A DNA stretch of 64,000 bases from SIG440 sp045645485 (lineage in GTDB: Bacteria > Bacillota > Clostridia > Monoglobales > Monoglobaceae): assembly GCA_045645485.1 (NCBI GenBank), contig JAZRIX010000017.1, forward strand, positions 5,037 through 69,036. Direction: 5' to 3'. Position numbers and translations under genes: made by a program. The notes under the pieces were generated by a model. It did not search any database and was not told the DNA's origin. It was given only the letters and a program-made list of their open reading frames with translations. Position 1 is the first letter of the stretch; each line of letters opens with the position of its first letter. Positions 45,917 to 54,423 of the stretch are shown one piece after another.

Positions 45917-47200
45917 CTATTCTCTGTTTGCCTCAGAAATGTAACCAAACATTTTTGTTTCGGTACGGCGTACATTTTCTTCAAAGCCATTTCCCATCAT
46001 TAACATGGCAAGAACCCCTGTAAGCAACGGATAGTTCATTGTATTATCCGTTGAAGATACAATTATGAGGTAAACGGTAAGCATAAATGTAATAATCGCA
46101 TTTTCAATATTCCCTTTCCTTCCAAAATATATTACTCTGACCAAAGTCATAGATGTAAGCCAGATAATATAACCCCAAAAGCCTAAATCAATGAAGTGCT
46201 GAAGGAAGTCATTGTGAACGGACCCAACACCTACAGACATAAACTCATTCAGCTGATAGGTGAGAAATCCTATTCCGTTACCCAAAAATCCGGGGTGAAA
46301 CTCATAAAACTTATCTACAGCATTATAAATTTCAACACGTCCGCTTGTGTTTATTCCCGCTTTTTCAAGAAGAGCAAATGCATCTGCATTTATAAGCGCG
46401 ATATAGCCTACAAGCAACGCAACAACAATAATGGAAAGAATTATAACAAGCCTGCTGGCAGTTTTTTTGTTAAATCGGGCAATAAACTTTAAAATATAGC
46501 CGAGCATCAGTGCTATTACAATTGCAATAATTGCAATCCTCTTAAGTGCCGCCAAAAAGCAGAAAACATTCAGGAACAACAGTATAAAAAATTCTATACT
46601 TTTCCTCGGTTTAAAAAGCATATAAATCAAATACGCACCAAGGCAAAAAGCAAGTTCGTGAATTTCTGCCTGAATAATAACATCTCCCGTTACGTCCGCA
46701 AAGGTGACCAAAAGAGTTACAAACTCAGAAAAAAATCTTCCGAGACCGTTTTGTGCAATAATTGTAGCAAGCATCAAAAGATTTGCAACCAAAATGGCAA
46801 AAAGGTTATACCATATACCACGGTTTCCGAATACATACAGCAGCGCACCTGAGCCCAACGCAAAGGACAGCATATTTGTATATATAAAAGAACTGGAAAG
46901 TCCTCTGGAAATAACGCTCACATCTACAGTTTCCACAAACCAGATAAACAGTGAAACCGTTGTAGTAACCACAAGGGGAAAGCTGTAAACACATGCATCC
47001 TTAAAAGCAGTGACTCCCCTTGCAATATTAGGTTTGTATAAGAACATGAGGGCTGCAGAAGCAAAGAGAACAAGAGCAAAAGCATGACGGTATGTAACGT
47101 GCAGCCCCAAATTGATGTATTCATTGAGGAAATAATACATCATTACTGCCACAAGTACAAAATAAAAATCTTTTGCTTTTTTAAGAATTTTATTTTCCAC
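45917..47200 (-). CDS. O-antigen ligase / polymerase-like membrane protein
   Basis: 427 residues with about 10-12 transmembrane helices. A conserved extracytoplasmic stretch, YEFHPGFLGNGIGFLTY followed by VGVGSVHNDFLQHFIDLG, resembles the Wzy_C / O-antigen ligase domain with its key histidine in SVHNDFLQ. Such proteins polymerise or ligate repeat units on the outer face of the membrane. It is probably the Wzy-type polymerase of this Wzx/Wzy pathway. The start is GTG 47200 with GAGGAGG upstream. Confidence 0.85.
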   Translation of the reverse strand: MENKILKKAKDFYFVLVAVMMYYFLNEYINLGLHVTYRHAFALVLFASAALMFLYKPNIARGVTAFKDACVYSFPLVVTTTVSLFIWFVETVDVSVISRGLSSSFIYTNMLSFALGSGALLYVFGNRGIWYNLFAILVANLLMLATIIAQNGLGRFFSEFVTLLVTFADVTGDVIIQAEIHELAFCLGAYLIYMLFKPRKSIEFFILLFLNVFCFLAALKRIAIIAIVIALMLGYILKFIARFNKKTASRLVIILSIIVVALLVGYIALINADAFALLEKAGINTSGRVEIYNAVDKFYEFHPGFLGNGIGFLTYQLNEFMSVGVGSVHNDFLQHFIDLGFWGYIIWLTSMTLVRVIYFGRKGNIENAIITFMLTVYLIIVSSTDNTMNYPLLTGVLAMLMMGNGFEENVRRTETKMFGYISEANRE

Positions 47201-47218
47201 CCTGCCTACCCTCCTCGC

Positions 47219-49084
47219 TTACACATAACTTTTATTTTTTAAATCGGATATATAGTCCTTTTTGTTTCTTATTGCCTCTGAAAGCAGTTTTCTTGCTGTT
47301 TTATTTTCTTTGAATGTTTCAGCAATACCAATCTTGTAATCAATTACAACGTCTCTGTGTTCTTCTCGTCCATCCAGTCTCATTCTGAACAGTCTCATTA
47401 TATCTTCAACAGTAATGTAATCAGATTCTTCTGACAGCATAACAAAACTGCCGTTACCGTTATAAATATACTCTGTCTTTGATTTGCCGAAGGTTTCTTT
47501 TATGTAATTGGTGAACAGCTTGATAATCTCGTCACCTACATCTCTTGAATACTCTCCGTTTATCTGAGCCAGATTCGCTATATCCACCAAACAGTACACA
47601 ACACCGTCATCAAGAAGCTTTTTGTTTTTGGCTTTCAGGTATTTATCAAAATACGCTCTGTTGCTAAAGCCTGTAAAGTGGTCTGTATAGAAAATATAAT
47701 TTATTATATCAGCTGCTCTTCCCAAAAGAAGTGCTCCGCCTGCACAAAGAACCACAAGGAAGAAAAACGCAATTGCTGTATATAATGGTACATTAACGCT
47801 TTCTCTTACAGAAGCCGAGGACAGCACTGAAATATAGCTTGCACCGAGATATTTGTTGTATTCATCATTGGTTTTCATAGTGGTGGCATAAAGAGAAGTC
47901 AGTTCATCAAGAAGTGTATTGATTTCCTGCTCAACTCCATCCCTTATAGCGGCATATTCAGTATTACAAAGCTCTGTACAGGTCAAATCCGAAGATTGAC
48001 ACGCACCGCCGCAATTTCCCGTACAGGTTGTAAATGTATCTATTACATATGTGCAATATGAAGAATCAATAACTGCATGCTCACGGCTTTCATTGTGGTC
48101 TCTCCAGCTGTAAATCAATTCATCGTAAGTTACCGTCTGGTCACCCACATAATCCTGAACATTTCTCTCGTGAAGATTATCAAGAATATACTCATAGGTA
48201 ATATTTGTATTTCCCGACTCTCTCATTTTCTTGACATAAGCGTCAATTACAGTAACAACATCCTCAACTATACTGTCATCCTTTGCATTGGAAATGTTAT
48301 TGTTGTCTATTCGTGTTGTATAGTCCGAAATAAGTACTGACTTATTTTTTGTAATCTGGTACTTATAAATCTTTGAGAAAAGTGACGAAACCTTGACCTG
48401 TCTCAGGTAGTTAAAATCATCAACCAGCTCGCTGAAGGATACTCCCGTCTCTGTTGAACGGTAATAATTATTCTGTTCTATTCTCTGATACAAAGTAGTC
48501 AAAGTATTGTCAATGCTTGTATCAATCAACTCCATCATCTCAATAAAATCATAATCGTTTTTATTAAGATTTTCAATAGTATTGTTGGCAGGAGCTACAT
48601 TTACATACTTCTGACTGAACCGCTCAAAATAGACATCCAGAGTTTCATCCAGTATTGTTCTTGCAAACTCAGCACCTTCTCCGCTTGTTGCTGCAAAAGA
48701 TACAATAAACGTGCTGGGTTCATATATATATTCTTCGCCTTCTTCAAGCTTTGCATCCTTCTGTGCCACTTTATCGGCATCTTCAATAGGTGTTATATTG
48801 ATTCTTGAAATAAGGCTGTCAACGGAATATATACCCGTAAGCCCCATTTTATCAACAACCTTTGACATTACAGCAGATGATTTGATTTCGTTTACATCAA
48901 GCTTTTCTCCTGTTGGTGCAAGACCTTTTTCCGCCTGTTCGTCATTATAATGAATAACTTCTGACGCAATGTATGTATTGGATGATGAAAGTCTGAAGTA
49001 AACAACATAGGTAGCCATAAGGCAAAAAGCTATTATCAGTGGCAGAAGTTTTTTCACATATCCCAGAAATTGAAAACTTTTCAT
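47219..49084 (-). CDS. Wzz-like chain-length protein fused to a degenerate GGDEF domain
   Basis: 621 residues. Transmembrane helix 1 (about 12-30) and helix 2 (about 433-455) bracket an extracytoplasmic region that begins in Wzz style (YIASEVIHYNDEQAEKGLAP...KSSAVMSKVVDKMGL) and contains a six-cysteine cluster (C344, C354, C358, C362, C369, C373). The C-terminal cytosolic domain, about 465-610, has a GGDEF-type fold (DHFTGFSNRAYFDKYL), but the signature reads GNGSF (543-547) and no RxxD inhibitory site is present. It cannot be an active cyclase as read; it could bind a nucleotide or a partner. Lies immediately upstream of the ligase-like gene and downstream of a second Wzz-like gene. Confidence 0.8.
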   Translation of the reverse strand: MKSFQFLGYVKKLLPLIIAFCLMATYVVYFRLSSSNTYIASEVIHYNDEQAEKGLAPTGEKLDVNEIKSSAVMSKVVDKMGLTGIYSVDSLISRINITPIEDADKVAQKDAKLEEGEEYIYEPSTFIVSFAATSGEGAEFARTILDETLDVYFERFSQKYVNVAPANNTIENLNKNDYDFIEMMELIDTSIDNTLTTLYQRIEQNNYYRSTETGVSFSELVDDFNYLRQVKVSSLFSKIYKYQITKNKSVLISDYTTRIDNNNISNAKDDSIVEDVVTVIDAYVKKMRESGNTNITYEYILDNLHERNVQDYVGDQTVTYDELIYSWRDHNESREHAVIDSSYCTYVIDTFTTCTGNCGGACQSSDLTCTELCNTEYAAIRDGVEQEINTLLDELTSLYATTMKTNDEYNKYLGASYISVLSSASVRESVNVPLYTAIAFFFLVVLCAGGALLLGRAADIINYIFYTDHFTGFSNRAYFDKYLKAKNKKLLDDGVVYCLVDIANLAQINGEYSRDVGDEIIKLFTNYIKETFGKSKTEYIYNGNGSFVMLSEESDYITVEDIMRLFRMRLDGREEHRDVVIDYKIGIAETFKENKTARKLLSEAIRNKKDYISDLKNKSYV

Positions 49085-49105
49085 TCTTGTCCTCCCTTAG
49101 ATAAT

Positions 49106-50461
49106 TTATGCCTTTTTGGGGAATTTTTTCGAAATGTGACGAAGCATAAATGTTACATATGCAAAAGCCGCAAACAATATAAGTGTTTTCAGCTCACTCA
49201 CAATTGAGATCCCGTAAATACTTACTGCGATACACTGGTTCATTCTGTGCTGTGAACACTCTCTTCCTGCGTTTATTGCTTCTTTTTCAAAACCTTTGAT
49301 ACTCTCATATACAGAATCTATCAACGAATCTGCTGACATACTGAGCTGTGAGTTCCCGCTATTTGAAGATATTTTTTCAAGCACAAGGTTGTTATCCATG
49401 ATTTCTTTTTCATTTGATGCTACATAATCACTGAAGCTTGTAGCCATCACCGACAGTTCATCAACACCAACCTTTGTTCTGCCCATATAATATTTTCCCG
49501 CCTGATCCCAGGTAGGAACAAGCACCACTCGTGTCATTTCTTCGCTGTACATATCAATTGCCTGATTACAAAGATTATAAGATACATCATTTCTCTGACG
49601 GTCAAAATCAACATTCTTATTCTGATATGACAGTCTGTCAATATAATCATCTCTGTCCCTTACAATACCGTTTTGCAAAATCAAAGCTCTTAAGTTCTGG
49701 TTTATCTGTGTTTCCTTGAACTGATGCACCTTGCCTGCAATGGAATTGAACGTACTGTTGCTTGAAGTAACAAAGCTTGGATTTTTTTCTGACATACCGT
49801 ACAGATAATTAAGTACAGCCTGAGTTTCCTTTTCAAAATACGCTACTATATCCATATATTCCATTTTTGCAAAATCAGGTTTTTCAGAATCCAACTTAAA
49901 ATTATCGGTATACTTTTCTATGTAATATTCCTTGTACGCACCCGTAATCAGCTTGATAACATTTTCTGTATCAAGATGGTCAGTGTCTTTTGATGCATGG
50001 TATTCCACCGCAAACTCCGTGGAAATAAGATACTTTGATTCATCATCGACACCACCCTGCACACAAGGATAAACAGCAAGGCAGTCTTTAAGCTGTTTTA
50101 CCGTTACCTTTTCAAGAGCACCCTTTTTTATAGCCCTTTCAACAACCTCATCGCAGATTACCTCTGCCATATTATATCTGGTTCCGTTGGAATTGAGTGC
50201 CTGCGATGCTTCTGAATAGTTCAATGAAATAATTGCATGAACATTTTTTTTAAGTTCAAAATGATTAAAAATTCCATACAGCATAGTAGTCACAAAGCAC
50301 ACCAGAATTATCCATGCATTAAAATACTCTGCTGTTTTGAATATCTGAATGCGTTCTGTGCGGTTTACATTTTTAAAGCGTAGAAATATCATTGTTACAG
50401 ATACCGCAAACAGCATACCTACAATTAAAATAATTAATTTTTGAAATATTTCAGTAACCAT
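49106..50461 (-). CDS. Second Wzz-like membrane protein
   Basis: 451 residues with transmembrane helices near the N-terminus (about 6-26 and 48-66) and one at the C-terminus (about 424-442). The extracytoplasmic domain starts LNYSEASQALNSNGTRYNMA followed by EVICDEVVERAIKKGAL, which closely resembles the start of the Wzz chain-length domain. Most of the rest is helical. The C-terminus is a short basic tail, with no kinase domain. It sits directly upstream of the Wzz-GGDEF gene with a 21-bp gap, so the two likely form one complex controlling polymer length or export. Confidence 0.72.
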   Translation of the reverse strand: MVTEIFQKLIILIVGMLFAVSVTMIFLRFKNVNRTERIQIFKTAEYFNAWIILVCFVTTMLYGIFNHFELKKNVHAIISLNYSEASQALNSNGTRYNMAEVICDEVVERAIKKGALEKVTVKQLKDCLAVYPCVQGGVDDESKYLISTEFAVEYHASKDTDHLDTENVIKLITGAYKEYYIEKYTDNFKLDSEKPDFAKMEYMDIVAYFEKETQAVLNYLYGMSEKNPSFVTSSNSTFNSIAGKVHQFKETQINQNLRALILQNGIVRDRDDYIDRLSYQNKNVDFDRQRNDVSYNLCNQAIDMYSEEMTRVVLVPTWDQAGKYYMGRTKVGVDELSVMATSFSDYVASNEKEIMDNNLVLEKISSNSGNSQLSMSADSLIDSVYESIKGFEKEAINAGRECSQHRMNQCIAVSIYGISIVSELKTLILFAAFAYVTFMLRHISKKFPKKA

Positions 50462-50481
50462 TTTCCATCTCCCTCCCCGAA

Positions 50482-51714
50482 CTAAAATCTGTTAATATCA
50501 ATAACAACCAGCTCAGGCTGATTATTTATGCGGAGAACATTTGAGTTTTCAAGACCTGAACTCACAATAAGAGGCTTGCCCGCGGCAGAATATCTTCCGT
50601 AAACAAAGCTGTCGCTCCGTTCCGGAAACAAGCCGCCCTCCAATGTAAAGAGAGGTCCGAGTACAGGAACACGCACAACACCGCCGTGGGTATGTCCGCA
50701 CAGCAACAAATCGCCCCAGAAATCAGACTGAAATTCTTCAAAAATAAAGGGCTCATGAATTGCTGTAATTTTCAGATTATCTGTATTTTCATAGAGATAA
50801 TCTGAAAATGCTTTTCCCGAATAAGACCAGAACGAAGACGGATTTGAGTTTAAAACTCCATACACATCAACATTCATAGTTTTCACCTTTATTGTGTCCT
50901 TCTCATTTTTCAGAACTTTTATCCCGGCAGCCTCAAGCTTTTCTTCAAAAGAATCCTTGATTTTCAAAAGTGCTGTTTCATCACGGTTATTTTCATTAAA
51001 GCCAAATTTTTTATCGAGCTCATTTTCACTTAGAGGAATATCATAAATAGTTTCCACTTCATTGTTGCCGTATACATAATAAGAAGGAGCAATCTTTGAC
51101 AGGCTTTTCCCTAAGGATACAGCAAAATCAACATCTTCCTTAGATGAATCTACAATATCACCTGTGCAGATTATTATATCTGGTTTCAACGCTTCAATAC
51201 GTTCCAAAAGCTTTTTGTTGTTTATACCGTAAGACGAGCAGTGCAAATCCGACAACTGAACAACACGTACACTGCTGTCAACCTTGATACTGCTTGTGGT
51301 GTAAAAAGTTTCTCTGAAATTTCTGTTCTCGATATAGCTGCACAGAATAACAATAATGGCTGTTGCAACGCAAACAAAAACCATACCTATAGCAAAAAAC
51401 TTTACAGCTCTGATGTTCTTTTTCGTCTTTGGGCTCAGTTCTATGGAGTTACCCTTTTGGACTATCTTCATTCTCTTTTCTTCGCCCGTTACGGAATAAA
51501 CGCAGAACTCCAATGTCTCCCTGCATTCTTTTTTGAATTCTTTAACATCCTGACTCCCGTGATAAGAGATTATAACCCGTTTGTCATCAATATCCGAGAT
51601 TTCAAAAGTGTCTGCCCAGGTTATGTAAAATTCTTCTGGTACCGACTCTTTAAAAAGCACCATTATCTGTTCCTGATATATTTCTATTTCTTCAATACTT
51701 CTTTTATTGTTCAT
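50482..51714 (-). CDS. Membrane-anchored metallophosphoesterase with DnaA-N-like domain
   Basis: 410 residues from ATG 51714. N-terminal cytosolic residues about 8-86 have the pattern of the DnaA N-terminal domain (VPEEFYITWADTFEI ... SVTGEEKRMKIV). One transmembrane helix follows (about 103-125), then an outside calcineurin-like phosphoesterase domain. Motifs: LSDLHCSS (D156, H158), CTGDIVDSS (D186), GNNE (216-219), AIHEPF and LLCGHTHGGVVRVP. The usual GNH histidine is Asn in GNNE, so activity may be altered. It lies between a GT4 gene and the Wzz-like pair, suggesting a role with lipid-linked sugars. Confidence 0.75.
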   Translation of the reverse strand: MNNKRSIEEIEIYQEQIMVLFKESVPEEFYITWADTFEISDIDDKRVIISYHGSQDVKEFKKECRETLEFCVYSVTGEEKRMKIVQKGNSIELSPKTKKNIRAVKFFAIGMVFVCVATAIIVILCSYIENRNFRETFYTTSSIKVDSSVRVVQLSDLHCSSYGINNKKLLERIEALKPDIIICTGDIVDSSKEDVDFAVSLGKSLSKIAPSYYVYGNNEVETIYDIPLSENELDKKFGFNENNRDETALLKIKDSFEEKLEAAGIKVLKNEKDTIKVKTMNVDVYGVLNSNPSSFWSYSGKAFSDYLYENTDNLKITAIHEPFIFEEFQSDFWGDLLLCGHTHGGVVRVPVLGPLFTLEGGLFPERSDSFVYGRYSAAGKPLIVSSGLENSNVLRINNQPELVVIDINRF

Positions 51715-51734
51715 ATAAAACAAAACCTTTACTC

Positions 51735-52853
51735 TTATTTTTGGTATAGCTTGCAGGTAGCCTCTGCAACATCCTTCCAACTGTATTTATTCAAAATAAA
51801 TTCGTCCACACCGACTCTGAACTCTTCCACAAATGCACTGTTATCGCACATATTCTGAAGTTTTTCAGCCAAATCCTCTGTGTTTCCTTTTTTGAAGTAA
51901 ACTGCCTTGTCTTCAGCAACCGCTGTGTTTTCAGGAATATCAGAACACAAGAGAGTTGTTCTGTATGCAAGAGACTCCAAAAGGCTTAAGGACATACCTT
52001 CAAGATCTGACGGCAACACTGTTATATATGAATTCGAATAAATCTCGTTTAAGATATCACCCGATATAAACCCTGTAAAAATAATATTTAGGTTTCCTGC
52101 CGCCTTTTCCTTAAGCATTTTTACATAATCATCAGTATCACTTGTATCGCCTGCAATAACAAGCTTTTTATCAGTTGTAATTTTTCCATATGCATCAATA
52201 AGATAGTGAATACCTTTTTCTGCTGTCAGTCTTGATACAATAGATATATAACCGTCTTTTTCCAATCCGTACTTTTCCGTAATAAGCTGTGCGTCTTTCC
52301 GTTCAGGACGGCTTATTCCGTTGTGAATAATAGTGGTTTCGCGGTTATATGTTTCCTTAAAATAATCGTAGGCTGCCTGACTCAGAACAATAACTTCATC
52401 AGCATATTTTGCAAGAATTTTTTCTCCGAATTTAATGTACTTGGATGCAAAACCCTTGCCCCATTTTTCTCTCTGCCAGTCAAGACCGTGGACTGTCGCA
52501 ACACATTTTTTGCCAAAAAGCTTGGGAATCCAGAGTGCCGCACACGGACCTTCCGCATGAAAGTGAATAACATCATAATTTCCGAAGGATGCAGATATCG
52601 CCGCTGTAAAGGATGCTATCATTGCAGCAAAGCCACGAACATCGAGCGTCCATGCATTTTTGATTTTTACACCCTTATACATATTGTTCTGAACAGTTCC
52701 CACATATTCGTTTTCCACCTTATCCGATGAACGGTTGTAACAGGTAACATCATGCCCCATTTCAACCAGCATGGGACAAAGTGTTGTAAGAACGTTTTCT
52801 ATTCCGCCGCGTCTTGACGGAACGACCTTGTGTCCAATCATAGCAACTTTCAT
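51735..52853 (-). CDS. Family 4 glycosyltransferase
   Basis: 372 residues from ATG 52853, which has GGAGTGAG upstream. GT-B fold: the N-terminal AMIGHKVVPSRRGGIENVL and HFHAEGPCAALWIPKLFG; the C-terminal SIVSRLTAEKGIHYLIDAYG, and PSDLEGMSLSLLESLAY with the acidic EX7E pair. It directly follows the priming transferase and therefore probably adds the second sugar of the repeat unit, as rhamnosyltransferases of this subgroup (GT4 with the SRRGGIE motif) do in many Gram-positive loci. Confidence 0.9.
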   Translation of the reverse strand: MKVAMIGHKVVPSRRGGIENVLTTLCPMLVEMGHDVTCYNRSSDKVENEYVGTVQNNMYKGVKIKNAWTLDVRGFAAMIASFTAAISASFGNYDVIHFHAEGPCAALWIPKLFGKKCVATVHGLDWQREKWGKGFASKYIKFGEKILAKYADEVIVLSQAAYDYFKETYNRETTIIHNGISRPERKDAQLITEKYGLEKDGYISIVSRLTAEKGIHYLIDAYGKITTDKKLVIAGDTSDTDDYVKMLKEKAAGNLNIIFTGFISGDILNEIYSNSYITVLPSDLEGMSLSLLESLAYRTTLLCSDIPENTAVAEDKAVYFKKGNTEDLAEKLQNMCDNSAFVEEFRVGVDEFILNKYSWKDVAEATCKLYQK

Positions 52854-52874
52854 TTTACTCACTCCAAATTTCAT

Positions 52875-53555
52875 TTATCTTCCAGTAGCTGTAAGCATAA
52901 CTATAGGTGTTTTCAGCATAATTTTCAAATCATTAAAATATGTTCTGGTCTGTATGTATTCAATATCCATTTCAACCCACTGTTCAAAAGGGATGTCATT
53001 TCTGTTTTTGGAAATCTGCCAAGTACAGGTAATACCTGGAGTAACAATAAGACGAAGCCTTTGATAATCGGTGTAATACTGAACCTCTCTGGGAAGGGGA
53101 GGTCTGGGTCCTACAAGAGTCATATCACCCTTCAGAACATTGAAGAACTGCATAAGCTCATCAAGAGAAACTTTTCTCAGAAACTTTCCCACTCTTGTTA
53201 TACGGGGGTCCTCCTTTATTTTGAATACCGGTCCGTCCATTTCGTTCTGCTTTGCAAGCTCCTCAAGCATTTTGTCGGCATTCGCACGCATGGTTCTGAA
53301 CTTGTACATATAAAATTCTTTTCCGTGACGGCCCACTCTTATCTGCTTGTAGAAAGGTCCTGCACTGGGATCATCAATTACGATTACAATTGCAATCACA
53401 ACCATCAACGGCAGGAAAAACAACAGAATCAATGTTGCAAAAAAGATATCAAAAAGTCTTTTTGATTTCCAGAATGTTGCATAGGATTTTTCAATAATTG
53501 CTTCCAGCTTTTCTCTTGTTTTTTCATCAACTTTGTCCTGTTCAATATAAGGCAT
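52875..53555 (-). CDS. Priming sugar-phosphate transferase (undecaprenyl-phosphate acceptor)
   Basis: 226 residues, the short PglC/WbaP-catalytic-domain type. One re-entrant hydrophobic segment (LFDIFFATLILLFFLPLMVV) is followed by the family motifs YKFRTMRANAD, TRVGKFLRKVSLDELMQFFN (with the catalytic Asp-Glu pair), LVGPRPPLPREV, and TPGITCTWQISKNRND. It transfers a sugar-1-phosphate from a nucleotide sugar to undecaprenyl phosphate and starts the repeat unit. Its place amid glycosyltransferases identifies the whole locus as Wzx/Wzy-type polysaccharide synthesis. Confidence 0.95.
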   Translation of the reverse strand: MPYIEQDKVDEKTREKLEAIIEKSYATFWKSKRLFDIFFATLILLFFLPLMVVIAIVIVIDDPSAGPFYKQIRVGRHGKEFYMYKFRTMRANADKMLEELAKQNEMDGPVFKIKEDPRITRVGKFLRKVSLDELMQFFNVLKGDMTLVGPRPPLPREVQYYTDYQRLRLIVTPGITCTWQISKNRNDIPFEQWVEMDIEYIQTRTYFNDLKIMLKTPIVMLTATGR

Positions 53556-53574
53556 TACTGTACACTTCTTTCAT

Positions 53575-54423
53575 TTATATTTTCATTACAGACTCAAATT
53601 CTGTTTTTCTGTTTTCTGACAAATAGAATTCTCTGAAAACTATATCTTGATTTTTTAAATCGATTTCATTCTCATCCATATAACCTGGGTGAAATAAAAC
53701 TTCTATATCTCTGCCGTCTCTTTCTGCCAGTTTAATGTAATTCGGCAGGATTTTTTTTACTCTTTTTTCATCCATCCTTCCTGAAAAAAGGATTCCCAAA
53801 AAATATGCCGACGGTATTTTATAAGTTTTTATATATTTCTTGTCGACCTGCCACAAAAGCCTGAGAAGCCATTGCTTCACGATATTAACCGCACTGTATG
53901 TAAAATACAGAGACGGTGTTTTTATGTAGGGCAAAATCGGTTCAGCAGGGATACGCATATATTCCGTTTTAATTTTTTCGTCACTCAAAACCCTGAGCAA
54001 AGCTTTGAATACAGCCGGAATCATATGTGTATGCTGATGGCTGTCGATGCAAAAAGGAACATTATCGGGCAGAATACTTTTCCAGAACAAAACCTGTGCT
54101 TTGATTTCTTTATAAACCTGAATTTCAAGCTTCTTTCTCTGAAGCAGATTAAGTCTGAAAAGTCCGCCGAAGGTATGCTTGAAATTTCCGTTTTTGTCTG
54201 CCAGCAAATTTATTTCATCAGCATTTGCCATACATTTACCTTCAACAAGGTTCAAGTGCAGTGAAATTCTGACATATTTGTTTTTTTGCAGTTCATCCAA
54301 ATCAACCCTGTCGAAGTTGGGAAATACACTTACTTTATTTAGTGCACCCTTGTCTATGCATCGCTTTATATTCATAGATGATATGTCACACAAGCCATAA
54401 TCGTCAGCACAAAAATATATCAC
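53575..54423 (-). CDS. YdjC/ChbG-family carbohydrate deacetylase
   Basis: 282 residues. Metal ligands and catalytic residues of the fold are visible: CADDYGL at residues 5-11, ISLHLNLVEG, DSHQHTHMIP and VLFHPGYMDE. The family removes N-acetyl groups from oligosaccharides such as chitobiose. Here it could deacetylate a sugar of the exopolysaccharide repeat. No signal peptide, so it acts in the cytosol on lipid-linked or free precursors. The start is GTG 54423, one base from the stop of the upstream gene, with AAGGTGAG upstream, implying coupled translation. Confidence 0.88.
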   Translation of the reverse strand: MIYFCADDYGLCDISSMNIKRCIDKGALNKVSVFPNFDRVDLDELQKNKYVRISLHLNLVEGKCMANADEINLLADKNGNFKHTFGGLFRLNLLQRKKLEIQVYKEIKAQVLFWKSILPDNVPFCIDSHQHTHMIPAVFKALLRVLSDEKIKTEYMRIPAEPILPYIKTPSLYFTYSAVNIVKQWLLRLLWQVDKKYIKTYKIPSAYFLGILFSGRMDEKRVKKILPNYIKLAERDGRDIEVLFHPGYMDENEIDLKNQDIVFREFYLSENRKTEFESVMKI

